From contig JAQUAG010000002.1 of NCBI GenBank assembly GCA_028687375.1, positions 124,001-188,000 of the forward strand: a stretch of DNA of 64,000 bases, given 5' to 3'. Numbering within the stretch: the first letter of the stretch is position 1; each line of letters opens with the position of its first letter. Positions 1-9,400 of this stretch are shown piece after piece. A program made the position numbers and the translations under genes. The notes under the pieces are model-generated. The model searched no databases. It saw only the letters and a program-made list of their open reading frames with translations, and was not told where the DNA came from. This DNA is from Arcobacteraceae bacterium (GTDB lineage Bacteria; Campylobacterota; Campylobacteria; Campylobacterales; Arcobacteraceae).

Positions 1-258
1 TAGTAACCAAAACCAAACAATAAACATCCCTAAAGAGATTAAAAAAGCATATCCTGCAAATCCTAGAAAAGTCTCCCAAGAAAATTTTAAATCGTGTTGT
101 AACATTCCAACATAACATTTTCCACCCGTAAAATCACCATTATACACACAAGCAAAAGTGGGTAATTTATTTCCTAAATCAAAGCCTATATATCCACCAT
201 ATACGATAAATAAAAAAGCAACTATTTGAAACCAAAAACGAAATCGTATTAGGTTCAT
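1..258 (-). CDS. membrane protein, N-terminal part only
   Basis: Reading the minus strand from the ATG at 258 gives 86 uninterrupted codons that run off the left edge, so only the N-terminus is present. It starts MNLIRFRFWFQIVAF and has two strongly hydrophobic segments (about residues 8-24 and 65-86) flanking a loop with two cysteines (CVYNGDFTGGKC). The layout is reminiscent of the first helices of NapH/NosR-type membrane iron-sulfur proteins, but no CxxCxxCxxxCP motif is visible in this part, so that identification is a guess. It lies 39 bp downstream of the TonB-receptor gene on the same strand and is probably the last visible member of that operon. The start has only a weak purine-rich ribosome-binding site. 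Confidence 0.6.
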   Translation of the reverse strand, partial: MNLIRFRFWFQIVAFLFIVYGGYIGFDLGNKLPTFACVYNGDFTGGKCYVGMLQHDLKFSWETFLGFAGYAFLISLGMFIVWFWLL

Positions 259-297
259 ATTATTTATTTTTCTTTTTAAATTGAGCAATTTTTCCCC

Positions 298-1998
298 TTA
301 AAACAGATAGTTGATACCAAATAGGTAAGTTCGTCCAGCAGATGGATATCCTATATGTACTTCATAAGCTTTATCCAATAGATTTTCTATTTCCGTATAA
401 AACTTCATATTTTTATATTTATATTCTATCTTGGAATTAGCTAAAAAATATCCTTGTAATACTTCTGTATTTGCACTATTATTAAAGCTATCACTTACAT
501 AGTATCCACCTAAATTGGCTTTAAAGTTTTGATACACAGCATAGATATCTGATTGAAATTTTTGTTTTGGTTTCGCAGGTAAATAAAGCCCAGTATCATC
601 ATTTTTAAATATCAGATAAAGGTAAGAAGCATCTATCTTAAAAATCTCATTTATTTTCCAATCAAGACTTGTTTCAAAACCTTTTCGTGTACTTGAAGTT
701 ACATTTTCATAACCATAAACACCATTTGCATCATATGAACCGCTTATTCCATCATCTATTTTGCTATAAAATATATTACCATTAAGATTAAAATCATCAT
801 TTATTTTAGAAGACAACCCTGCTTGATAATTTGTGGTTGATTCCATTTCTAAATTTGGATTACCTTTAACGGTACTACTTTCATAATATCTTTGTTTAAA
901 AGTTGGTGTTTTCGATGACTGAGTAATTTTAAAATTGTATTTTGTATCATTTAGATTATAACTCACGCCCAGTTCTGGATTTACCGAATTACCAAATGTA
1001 GAATGATTATTGAGTCTCATTCCTAAGTTGTACCCAAGATTGTTGTATTCAAATTGTTTCATTCCATACAAACCAATTAAATCTTCACTATGACTTCCTG
1101 AATTTGTAGCTTCTGCTGAACGATTTTCTCCATTTACACCAAGAACTGCTTTCCCAAAAATAGCCATATCCCCACTATATTTTAAGTCGCTTCCATAAGT
1201 AACTGTTTTTAAAAAAGTATCAAGATTTACATCTGGATTTGTATTCAAATCATCGTTTCTACTTGTGTATAATCTCCCTTCAAAACCATTATTTTTGAGC
1301 AACATTGATGTTCCAAATGATTCTTTTTCGTATCTTGCATTTGGAGTGGGACTAGTTATTTTTCCAGTAACTCCACCTTGGTCACTCAAATAATTTGAAG
1401 TTAGACTAAAATCATATTCTTTTGCTAGTAATGTATTAAAATCAAGTTTTGCAGAATTTATCTCACTATCACCATTCAGTCTATGACCATCTGTTTTATC
1501 ATGATTTACATCAAATGCCAAACCAAAACCATCAAAAGTTTTTCCAATATTTAAGCCAACTTTTTCAGTATTTAAAGAACCTTTTGCGATGTTGATTTTA
1601 TTTACATAAGATTTATTTGTTTTTTTTGAAGTGATGACTATCACCCCTCCACTTGTATTATCTCCATAAAGTGCAGCACCAGAACCTTTGATAATCTCTA
1701 TTTTTTCCAAATTTTCAGTTGATATTCCACCTAAACTCGCTGTTCCAGTTAAAGAATCAGTAAGTGGTCTTCCATCAAAAAGGACTAAAACTTCATTTGT
1801 AGTTGAACCTTGAAGACTAATAAAACTATCACTTGCTTTGATGCCAGGGAGTTTATTGAGTAAATCGACTAACATTTGAGTATTTAAACTTCGTATCTCT
1901 TTAGATGAAATAATCGTTGAACCATTATCTATTCCACTATCAGCATTAAGAAGTGTTGCTAAAAATAACGAAAGAAGAATTTTTTTATTTTTCGTCAA
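298..1998 (-). CDS. TonB-dependent outer membrane receptor (BtuB/CirA-like)
   Basis: A 566-residue outer membrane receptor. After a signal peptide (about residues 1-19) comes a plug domain with the usual landmarks: SSKEIRSLN, VLFDGRPLTD, and EIIKGSGAALYGDNTSGGVI near residues 100-120. A long beta-barrel region follows and ends with the aromatic C-terminus YLFGINYLF expected for Bam-dependent insertion. It is short for a TonB receptor, and I see no clear TonB box between the signal peptide and the plug. Its start overlaps the end of the DUF4198-like gene by 14 bp, so the two are translationally coupled. It belongs to the operon headed by the receptor at 2953-5139. The substrate is not readable from sequence; a metal chelate or corrinoid is likely from the family and the neighbours. 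Confidence 0.88.
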   Translation of the reverse strand: MTKNKKILLSLFLATLLNADSGIDNGSTIISSKEIRSLNTQMLVDLLNKLPGIKASDSFISLQGSTTNEVLVLFDGRPLTDSLTGTASLGGISTENLEKIEIIKGSGAALYGDNTSGGVIVITSKKTNKSYVNKINIAKGSLNTEKVGLNIGKTFDGFGLAFDVNHDKTDGHRLNGDSEINSAKLDFNTLLAKEYDFSLTSNYLSDQGGVTGKITSPTPNARYEKESFGTSMLLKNNGFEGRLYTSRNDDLNTNPDVNLDTFLKTVTYGSDLKYSGDMAIFGKAVLGVNGENRSAEATNSGSHSEDLIGLYGMKQFEYNNLGYNLGMRLNNHSTFGNSVNPELGVSYNLNDTKYNFKITQSSKTPTFKQRYYESSTVKGNPNLEMESTTNYQAGLSSKINDDFNLNGNIFYSKIDDGISGSYDANGVYGYENVTSSTRKGFETSLDWKINEIFKIDASYLYLIFKNDDTGLYLPAKPKQKFQSDIYAVYQNFKANLGGYYVSDSFNNSANTEVLQGYFLANSKIEYKYKNMKFYTEIENLLDKAYEVHIGYPSAGRTYLFGINYLF

Positions 1999-2941
1999 AC
2001 CAAATCTCCTTAGGCTCTTTTTTCTTTTTTCTTCGATAATAATAAATCCCCAATGAAAGCACCAAAGTAGTCCCTATAACTACATAAAAACCAGAAAGTT
2101 GCGATGAATACTCAAGTGGAGATGAGCTAAAAGTAAGTGGCATACTCATAGAATATTTGATTTTTGAGTATGGAGTTTCTAAATATTCTCCCGATTCATT
2201 CACATCATAAATTGCTTCAACAATCATCTTTTCAGAACTTTTTTTCCCTGTTGCTATTCCATCATAATTTGTTCTCGGAATTTCAAACGAGACTATTCCA
2301 TCTTTATCAGGCATCACTTCATTTACCCAACCAGTTTGCATAATAGCTTTCAGTGGTATATTTTTTTGTAAAGTACCTTTATAATAAATCTTAAATTGAG
2401 CGATATCTCCTGAATATAAACAACAATTTATTTGATGTTTTTTAATTGGTTTAAGCATCACAATTTCAAAATCAAGTTCTTTAAAAGGTGGTTTGTCATA
2501 ATAAGAACCAACAGTTTTTCCACGAATCTCTTTTACAATAGATTCTTTGATATCTGCATCTTTATTATAAATTCGTGTTGTTGTAGCATCAACTTTTAAG
2601 ATACCATTTTCAATATTTCTTTTTGTAAAAAATATATGATAGCTCCCTTTTTGTGGTGTTGCAACTTCAATAGAATCTTTTAAAATTTTCCCTTTTAAAA
2701 TAATGTCATCAAAATCTCTCACCCAAGCTTCTGAACCATTAATATCGTTTAATTGTTTTGATTTTTTAAAAGTACCATTTTTTACAGTAAGTTCTTTATA
2801 TCCTGCTTTTTTTTCACTTACACTAGTGCAACAACTAGCCTCACCCTCTTTCTTTTCTTCTAGCCATATTGAAGCATTTAAAAGAATTGGTAATAAAAGC
2901 ACTGTAAAAACAGTACTTTTAATTATATCTATGTATTTCAT
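1985..2941 (-). CDS. periplasmic DUF4198-like protein with C-terminal membrane anchor
   Basis: A 318-residue protein with an N-terminal signal sequence or anchor (about 7-24), an extracytoplasmic body, one transmembrane helix near residues 284-302 and a short, very basic cytoplasmic tail (YYRRKKKKEPKE). The body ends in an Ig-like segment with the pattern GWVNEVMPDKDGIVSFEIPR, which resembles the DUF4198 / NikL-like periplasmic components found beside nickel, cobalt and other metal transporters. Two cysteine pairs (EASCCTS near 37 and INCCLYS near 172) could bind a soft metal. It lies between two TonB-receptor genes in the same operon, which supports a role in passing on or sensing the imported substrate. 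The family assignment is tentative, and the metal is inferred from cysteine content and context only. Confidence 0.65.
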   Translation of the reverse strand: MKYIDIIKSTVFTVLLLPILLNASIWLEEKKEGEASCCTSVSEKKAGYKELTVKNGTFKKSKQLNDINGSEAWVRDFDDIILKGKILKDSIEVATPQKGSYHIFFTKRNIENGILKVDATTTRIYNKDADIKESIVKEIRGKTVGSYYDKPPFKELDFEIVMLKPIKKHQINCCLYSGDIAQFKIYYKGTLQKNIPLKAIMQTGWVNEVMPDKDGIVSFEIPRTNYDGIATGKKSSEKMIVEAIYDVNESGEYLETPYSKIKYSMSMPLTFSSSPLEYSSQLSGFYVVIGTTLVLSLGIYYYRRKKKKEPKEIWFDEK

Positions 2942-2952
2942 TGCAAAGCCAA

Positions 2953-5139
2953 TTAAAATTTAAATGCTAACTCGGCATAGAATGTTCTACCTGGTATTAA
3001 ACCTGATTGATAATATTCTGCATCAAGAAGATTATTAACAGAAAGAGATGCTTTTAACCAATTTTGTATTTGATAGGCAACTTTTGTATCAACTGTAAAA
3101 TGTGATTCGTAGCTACCTGGAACATCTTTTATAATATCAGAATTGTCATCTTTTGTTGTGAGACTATCAACATATTTTCCAACTATAGAAGTGTCTAATT
3201 TACCACTATTAAAATTCATTCCAACATTAAATTGTTTTTCAGGTGTATATGTAAGTTTTTTTCCAACCAATAATGGATTTGTGATATTTTCTGTAATTTC
3301 TGATTTATTGTAAGTATAGTTTCCAAAAAATTTAAATTTTTCATTTATTTTTTGAGCAATTTCAAATTCTATACCTTTAATTTCAGCTTTTCCAGCATTT
3401 CTTTTTTCATTCAATGTTGTGCTAACTGAAGTTGAATACATTAAATCAGTTAAATAATTTTCATAATAAGTTGATTTAATAAAAGTATTAGTGTCAAATG
3501 TATGTTCAAAACCAACTTCCCATGATGTTGTCGATTCTGGTTTTAAACCTGGGGCAGCTTTGTATAATAATGTACCAGAATACCAATCAGAATATAAATC
3601 ACTTAAACTTGGTGCTCTAAATGCTTGTCCTACAGATGTTCTGAATGTTGTATTTTTAGATTGCACATAAACTAATGAGGCTTTTGGACTAAATTGTGAT
3701 TCTTTTCTTGTATCATAATTTGTGATATTAGAAGTGGCAATATCATTAATCAATCCATCAGTTTCCCAAGTATCATATCTTCCACCTGCATATGCTACTA
3801 ATTTATCAGTTATATCGATAGTATCTTGAATAAAAATAGCTTTTGTTGTACTTTGTCCATTTGAATCATATGTTAAAGTTGATTTACTACTTTCATCCGT
3901 CCAGTTAGTAAGTGTATTTATTGTTTTATGCAATTCATTTTTATTTATATCTAATCCAGCAACAATAAAATGTTGTTCACCTAAAGGAAAACTTAATTGT
4001 ACCATTCCATATGTTTTTTGATTTGGAATATCTGTATATTTACCTTGACCACTAGTTGATGTTGAACCAGTTGAAATATACCAGTAATCAAAATCTGTGT
4101 AACCCACATCAACTTTTAATGCTAAATCATTTGTTATTTTATTCTCATAACCAACTGTATATTTTGATGCTTCTTCTCCATTTGGACCAAATAAAAAATT
4201 CGCTTCACTAATCGCTGATTTAGATGTCGTATCTAATTGTCCAGTTCCACTATAGAATGGATTTCCAGATGTATCCTTTAAATATGTATTAAAACTATTA
4301 AATTCTGTTTCATGCTCATGATGAGAATAACCAATATTAATATTTTGATTATCATCTATGTTGTAATTTAATTTAGTTCCAATATTATCTTGATACCAAG
4401 ATTTTTTTCCTTTATCACCGATAATATATACAGTTTTATCAGTGCTATCTGTAGTTTTAATTGCTCCAGTTACAGCAATACCACCAGTTCCAGTTGTAGG
4501 GGTTTTAATAACTAAATTTTGGATATACCCATCACTTTCTTTTTTATCATAATTTAATGAAATACCTAAATCTTGAGTAATTTTATCTCTATATGATAAA
4601 GATAAATTTTTGTAATTGTTACTCCCATAACCCGTTTTAATATTAAATTCTCGTTCTGTTGGTTTTTTTGTAATTACATTAATTACTCCACCCATAGCAT
4701 TTCCACCATAAAGAGAAGAAAATGGACCTTTGACAACCTCAATCTTTTCAATTTCATCAACTGGAATATTTGACCAATTAACACCACCAGAAAATGCATT
4801 GTTTAATGCTATACCATCAACCAATACAGCTGTTCTATAATATTGTGGTATTCCCCTTAAAGTTACTGAATTACTCCAACTACTTGGGGTGCCATCATCA
4901 TCAGAACGAACATTCACGCCAGATACATCTTGAATTGCTTGGTCAGCTCTTTGTACAGATTTTGAATTTATATCCTTTGCTGTTACAATAGATACACTTG
5001 CTGGGGATTCTGAAGTTGCTTGTTCTGTTTTTGTTGCAGTAACTGACATTTCTCCTAAATCAACCACTTCATCAGCATTTGCCATACCACAAACAGCGAT
5101 AGCAACCAAAGATAATTTTATACTTTTCATACTCTTCAT
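2953..5139 (-). CDS. TonB-dependent outer membrane receptor
   Basis: A 728-residue TonB-dependent receptor and the first gene of the minus-strand operon. It has a signal peptide (about 1-22, ending GMANA), a TonB-box-like DLGEMSVTAT at about 27-36, a plug with VDGIALNNAF and VVKGPFSSLYGGNAMGGVIN, and a barrel ending FYAELAFKF. The barrel has conserved receptor landmarks near the C-terminus (ASLSVNNLLDAEYY). The start at 5139 is preceded by a good AAGGAG at 5150-5155; an in-frame ATG nine bases further in (5130) is less well placed. The approximately 310-bp leader holds an unusual set of helices (see 5166-5288), so expression is probably controlled at the RNA level. The substrate is unknown; the neighbourhood (DUF4198, NosL, DsrE) suggests a metal or metal complex. 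Confidence 0.9.
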   Translation of the reverse strand: MKSMKSIKLSLVAIAVCGMANADEVVDLGEMSVTATKTEQATSESPASVSIVTAKDINSKSVQRADQAIQDVSGVNVRSDDDGTPSSWSNSVTLRGIPQYYRTAVLVDGIALNNAFSGGVNWSNIPVDEIEKIEVVKGPFSSLYGGNAMGGVINVITKKPTEREFNIKTGYGSNNYKNLSLSYRDKITQDLGISLNYDKKESDGYIQNLVIKTPTTGTGGIAVTGAIKTTDSTDKTVYIIGDKGKKSWYQDNIGTKLNYNIDDNQNINIGYSHHEHETEFNSFNTYLKDTSGNPFYSGTGQLDTTSKSAISEANFLFGPNGEEASKYTVGYENKITNDLALKVDVGYTDFDYWYISTGSTSTSGQGKYTDIPNQKTYGMVQLSFPLGEQHFIVAGLDINKNELHKTINTLTNWTDESSKSTLTYDSNGQSTTKAIFIQDTIDITDKLVAYAGGRYDTWETDGLINDIATSNITNYDTRKESQFSPKASLVYVQSKNTTFRTSVGQAFRAPSLSDLYSDWYSGTLLYKAAPGLKPESTTSWEVGFEHTFDTNTFIKSTYYENYLTDLMYSTSVSTTLNEKRNAGKAEIKGIEFEIAQKINEKFKFFGNYTYNKSEITENITNPLLVGKKLTYTPEKQFNVGMNFNSGKLDTSIVGKYVDSLTTKDDNSDIIKDVPGSYESHFTVDTKVAYQIQNWLKASLSVNNLLDAEYYQSGLIPGRTFYAELAFKF

Positions 5140-5165
5140 ATTTTATTTTCTCCTTAAATTTAAGA

Positions 5166-5288
5166 AGACACCAATCGTTTAATATCACTAAAGGAACAAT
5201 TAACTATAATAAAAAACGGTGTCTATGCACCTGATCCCTTGCTAACGGTCGCCAAACTTCAGGCAAGGGCTCGTAAAATATTTCACGA
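5166..5288 (-). promoter_or_regulatory. structured 5' leader of the TonB-receptor operon, candidate riboswitch
   Basis: This fills most of the 315-bp gap between the TonB operon and the divergent dsrE-like gene. On the minus (RNA) strand there is a palindrome TCGTGAAATATTTTACGA (5288-5271), then a stem CCCTTGC (5269-5263) with GCAAGGG (5242-5236). Its loop begins CCTGA (5263-5259), which can pair with TCAGG (5234-5230) just 3' of the stem, so an H-type pseudoknot is possible. A further stem pairs AGACACC (5224-5218) with GGTGTCT (5172-5166), ending shortly before the Shine-Dalgarno. GGTG (5231-5228) can instead pair with CACC (5221-5218), which competes with both the pseudoknot and the last stem. 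I could not match it to the cobalamin, TPP, SAM, FMN or fluoride consensus. The pairings are seen; the regulatory role is inferred. Confidence 0.5.
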
Positions 5289-5454
5289 ATAAAATCAGAT
5301 TTTTAATAATAGTATGTAAGTGTTAATTAAGTGTTAAATTTGGATACAAAAAGTAATCAATTACTCATCCCAAAATTATAAGCTTATTTCAAAATGCAAT
5401 TTAAAGTGACATTTGAATAAAATTCACTCAATCTAAAAAAAAGGAGATAACCAA

Positions 5455-5862
5455 ATGAAAAATTTGATTAAAATATGTTTTGTTGTTGCAGCACTTTCTG
5501 TTGCATCGTATGCTGCTGTGAAGGATGCATTATTTGCAAATGTCACTACAAATGAGGCTCATAGAGCAAATATGGCTATTAAAATGCCATTGATGATGAA
5601 AAAGATGGGTCATCCTGTGACTATTTATCTTAATGATAAAGGAGTTTATGTGGCTTCAAAGAATGCAAATCAAGAGTTACCTGAAGCACAAAAACATCTT
5701 GCTGAATTGATTAAATTGGGTGGGAAAGTTTTAGTGTGTCCGTTTTGTTTAAAACATTACAATATTGATCCAAAAGATTTAATGGATGGTGTTGAGATTT
5801 CTGATCCAAAAAAAGTTGAAGCTACTCTATTTGGTAAAAATGTACAAACTATAAGCTGGTAA
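5455..5862 (+). CDS. periplasmic DsrE/F-like protein
   Basis: A 135-residue protein with a signal peptide (about 1-20, ending ASYA) and a DsrE/DsrF-like alpha/beta fold: a helix-rich N-terminus, the strand PVTIYLNDKGVYVAS, and a late CPFCLKHY motif (C95, C98) followed by LMDGVEISDPKK. DsrE-like proteins carry persulfide or take part in thiol chemistry; the periplasmic location and CxxC make redox, sulfur or metal binding plausible here. Translation starts at an ATG behind AAAAAAAGGAGA. The NosL-like gene follows after 6 bp, so both are one transcription unit, divergent from the TonB operon. The exact substrate is unknown. Confidence 0.75.
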   Translation: MKNLIKICFVVAALSVASYAAVKDALFANVTTNEAHRANMAIKMPLMMKKMGHPVTIYLNDKGVYVASKNANQELPEAQKHLAELIKLGGKVLVCPFCLKHYNIDPKDLMDGVEISDPKKVEATLFGKNVQTISW

Positions 5863-5868
5863 AAGAGA

Positions 5869-6363
5869 GTGAGAAAGTTATTATTTCTATTCTTTCTCCT
5901 ATTGATTTCAGTAGATGCTCATGAGGGGATGTTTCAGAGTGTCGAAGAAAACAAAGCTACCATTTTACAAGAGGGGAAAAACAAGTCAGATTGCCCCGCT
6001 TGTGGGATGAACCTTTTTCAATACTACAAAACCACTCATGCTGTCAAATTCAAAGATGGAACCCATAGACAGTATTGCTCTATCTTTTGTATCATTGATG
6101 AAACTAAAAATGGATTTTTAAAAGATAAAAAACATCTTATTGATACAATTTTGGTTGTTGATGTCGCTACACTTAAGTATATCGATGTCAAAAAAGCTTT
6201 TTATGTTGTAGATAGTAAAAAACCACCAACGATGAGTGTGATAAGTACTTATGCTTTTGGTTCTAAAAAAGATGCTCAAAAGTTTCAAAAACAAAATGGT
6301 GGAAAAATCACCAATTACGATACAGCTTATAAACTCACTGCAAAATATATTTCAGAATATTAA
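5869..6363 (+). CDS. NosL-family copper-binding protein
   Basis: A 164-residue secreted protein (signal peptide about 1-17) with the NosL core DCPACGMNLFQYYKTTHAV. C42-x2-C45-G-M is the typical copper(I)-binding signature, and a second cysteine pair follows in QYCSIFC (C70, C74). NosL-type proteins deliver or bind copper, best known for nitrous oxide reductase; related proteins occur next to other copper-handling genes. I chose the GTG at 5869, six bases after the dsrE-like stop; purines just upstream (AAAAGAGA) serve as ribosome-binding site. The signal sequence here ends at DA rather than at a lipobox cysteine, unlike classical lipoprotein NosL. No nosZ is in the window, so a general periplasmic copper role is possible. 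Confidence 0.85.
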   Translation: MRKLLFLFFLLLISVDAHEGMFQSVEENKATILQEGKNKSDCPACGMNLFQYYKTTHAVKFKDGTHRQYCSIFCIIDETKNGFLKDKKHLIDTILVVDVATLKYIDVKKAFYVVDSKKPPTMSVISTYAFGSKKDAQKFQKQNGGKITNYDTAYKLTAKYISEY

Positions 6364-6415
6364 AAGCACTTTTCACTAAAGAGTATGGAGATATTGTATT
6401 GATACTATCTCGATA

Positions 6416-9400
6416 CTAAATCGTATCTAGCTCCATTTCAATATAGAATTTTGCTCCATATTCTCCATTTTTGACATATATTTTTCCACCAAGACTTTCA
6501 GTTACTATCTTATGGCAAATGTACAGTCCAAGTCCTGTCCCTTTACTCTTGTGTTTTGTTGTGAAATATGGTTCAAATACATTTTGGATAATATCATCAC
6601 TAATACCACCAGCGTTATCTTCTATTGTTATTATAAGATGATTGTCTGCTTCTAGAAACTTTATTTCAATTGTTGGTTGTTCGATTTTTCTCTCAATTAA
6701 AACATCTTTTGCATTGTTGATTAAGTTTGTGATAACTTGAGAAAATTCCCCTTTTGCCATAGTTTTAAAATATTCTTTTTGTGGTAAATCACACAAAATC
6801 TCTATGTAATGATTTTTTAAAGTTGCTTCCATAATAGAAAGTGTAACAGTAATGGTTTGATTTATAGATACTGTATGTTGTTCTTTGTCTCCACTTTCTT
6901 TTATAAAATCTCTAAAAGTATCGATTGTCTCAGAGAGATATTTTGTATTTTGAACTATCATCTCCATATTTGGTTCGATATCTTCATCTTTTAGGATTCC
7001 ATATTCATGTTTCATAGCAATACCACTAGCACAAGTGGAGATTACAGAGAGTGGTTGTCGCCATTGATGGGCAATATTTCCTATCATATTTCCCAAAGAT
7101 GCCATTTTTTCAGAGTAAAAAAGTTGATTTTCAATATTTTTAAGATGCGTTATATCAACAAAAGTGATAATATTATTCCCATCTTCCAAGGTATCATCAA
7201 AATTTATCTCAATATAAAAAATATGTTCCTCTTTTTTTATATCTAAAATTTTTACTTGCCTATTTTGATTCGTTTGATTTTTGATATATTCAAACCAATT
7301 CATCCCATCCATCTCTTTAAGAATATAATTTTTCCCTTTTTCATATACAAAGAAGTCACATATACACTGATGTTCAAGTTTAAACGCTTCAATATCTGGA
7401 TAATCAAAGAAAAGTAAAAATGTTCTATTTACCCGTTTTATCTCTATTCCATCAGTGATAATAATAAATGAGTTTTGTGAATCTAAAATTTTTTGATTGT
7501 TTAAAAGTTCCATTTGAGCTTGTTTTTTTGACAAATATTCTTTATAGACAAAAAACATAATAAAAGCTAAAACAATCATAACAACAATCATAACTTGATT
7601 CAACTCTTCTTCTCTATGTTTAATGAAACTATCGTCTTTAGAAACACTTACACAAGCTACTATTTCCCCTGATATTTTATTAATAATTGGAATGAAAATC
7701 GTAATCTCATTAACCTCTTTAAAATGGATAGTAAAAGGTGCTCCATATTTAATTTTTTTGGATATCTCTTCCAATTGTTCAGGTGTACCTTGAATAGAAA
7801 AATGTTTTGAATCTTTCACAATTAGTGAATCTAAAACAACTTTATCATATAAAAATCCCTTCACTGGGCTTTTTATATAATGTGTTCTTTCAGATTTAAA
7901 AACTTTTTCCTCCATCACTTTTTCACTAATCAAAAAGTTAACCCTTTTAACATCAAAATATTTAAAATAATTATCAATAAAACTTTTAACATCAAAGGAA
8001 ACTTCAACACTTCCCAAATGAGTTCCATTTTGAGCAAAAACAGGATATACATATCTAAAGCCATTATAAATTCTACCCTCTTCAAATCCATAAAAAGGTT
8101 TTAAAGTACGATTGACATACTCAACACTTTCCCTTATACCAACTAAACTATCTCCATAAAGCTCTTTTCTATGCATCCTTAAAAAACTTGTTGAGTCTGG
8201 CAAATGGAAATGGAATTGCCTAATATTGTATTTTTCACTCAATCTTTTATAGCTAATTTGAAGATTCTTGTATAACTCTTCTCTATCTCTTTTTTCAAAT
8301 AATTCTATCACTCTTGGTGTATCAATAACTTCATCGTAAACAAAATTTCCTATATCTCTATTTTTATCAAAGATAGAGTTATATTCAAGAAGTGATTGAG
8401 ATGTTATATTTTGATTGTAATTTTCCATATCTCCATCGTATTTAATTTTTAAAAGATTATAAATCCCAAAAGATAATGCAATATACACTACACATATATA
8501 AATCAATATACTATAAGAAGATGATTTTCCAATAATATTTTTCACCTCTCCTGTTATAGAAAGATAGATAATTAATAATAATGCAATAAGTGCAAATAAA
8601 AAATAAATATTATAGATGTAGTCTATATAATTTATAGCGTCTGCATCAATATTTTTTGTATTTTGAATAAGTAAGATGTGCCCTAATTGTTTACCATTTC
8701 CATCATCAATTAAAGAGTAATAACTTACTACACTTTGTAAATTATTATCAACAAAATAGTCATTATTTTTGAAATAATCTAAATATTTTTTCATATCAAC
8801 TGTTTTAAAATAGGCTAATATATTCTTTTTTAAATTTAAATTTGCTACATAATAATCACCGATAAATGTTTTAGTAACAGGATAAATTAACTGTTTTTTA
8901 TAAACTGGATCTGCCATAATTACTGAAGATATTTTTTTCTCTTCTAATTTTTGGGCAATTGAATTAAAATGGGTAATAACCTCCACAACACCCAAAAATT
9001 TTTTCCCATCAGTGTCAAATATTGGAACTATTGTTTTAAATGTTAAATCAAATTTTCCAACACTAATAGAATTAACGATATTTTGATTTTTTAAAGCATC
9101 TTGTAAATCTACCCTTACATTTGCAATATTGTCATTTTTAAGCGTTGTCCAGCTTCTATCAATTGAGATACCATCATTGGTAATAAGTTGAAACCAAACA
9201 TTTTTAAAATCTGTATTTTTTGCAAGTTGTTTTGAATAGTTTTGAAGAACATCTTTTGAAGATTTTTTATTTCTAAGAGCCTCAATAACATGTTCATTTT
9301 GAGCAAGTCCCAACCCTATAGTTGTTGTAGCATTTTGTTTCTCTTTAATAAGAGTCATTAAATAAACTTTAGCTGATAATATATTTTCTTTATAACTATC

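Noticed and set aside
5166-5288. Cobalamin riboswitch before the TonB receptor
   Set aside because: The conserved B12-box and GCAACTG-type core cannot be found in either strand; only generic helices and a possible pseudoknot are present.
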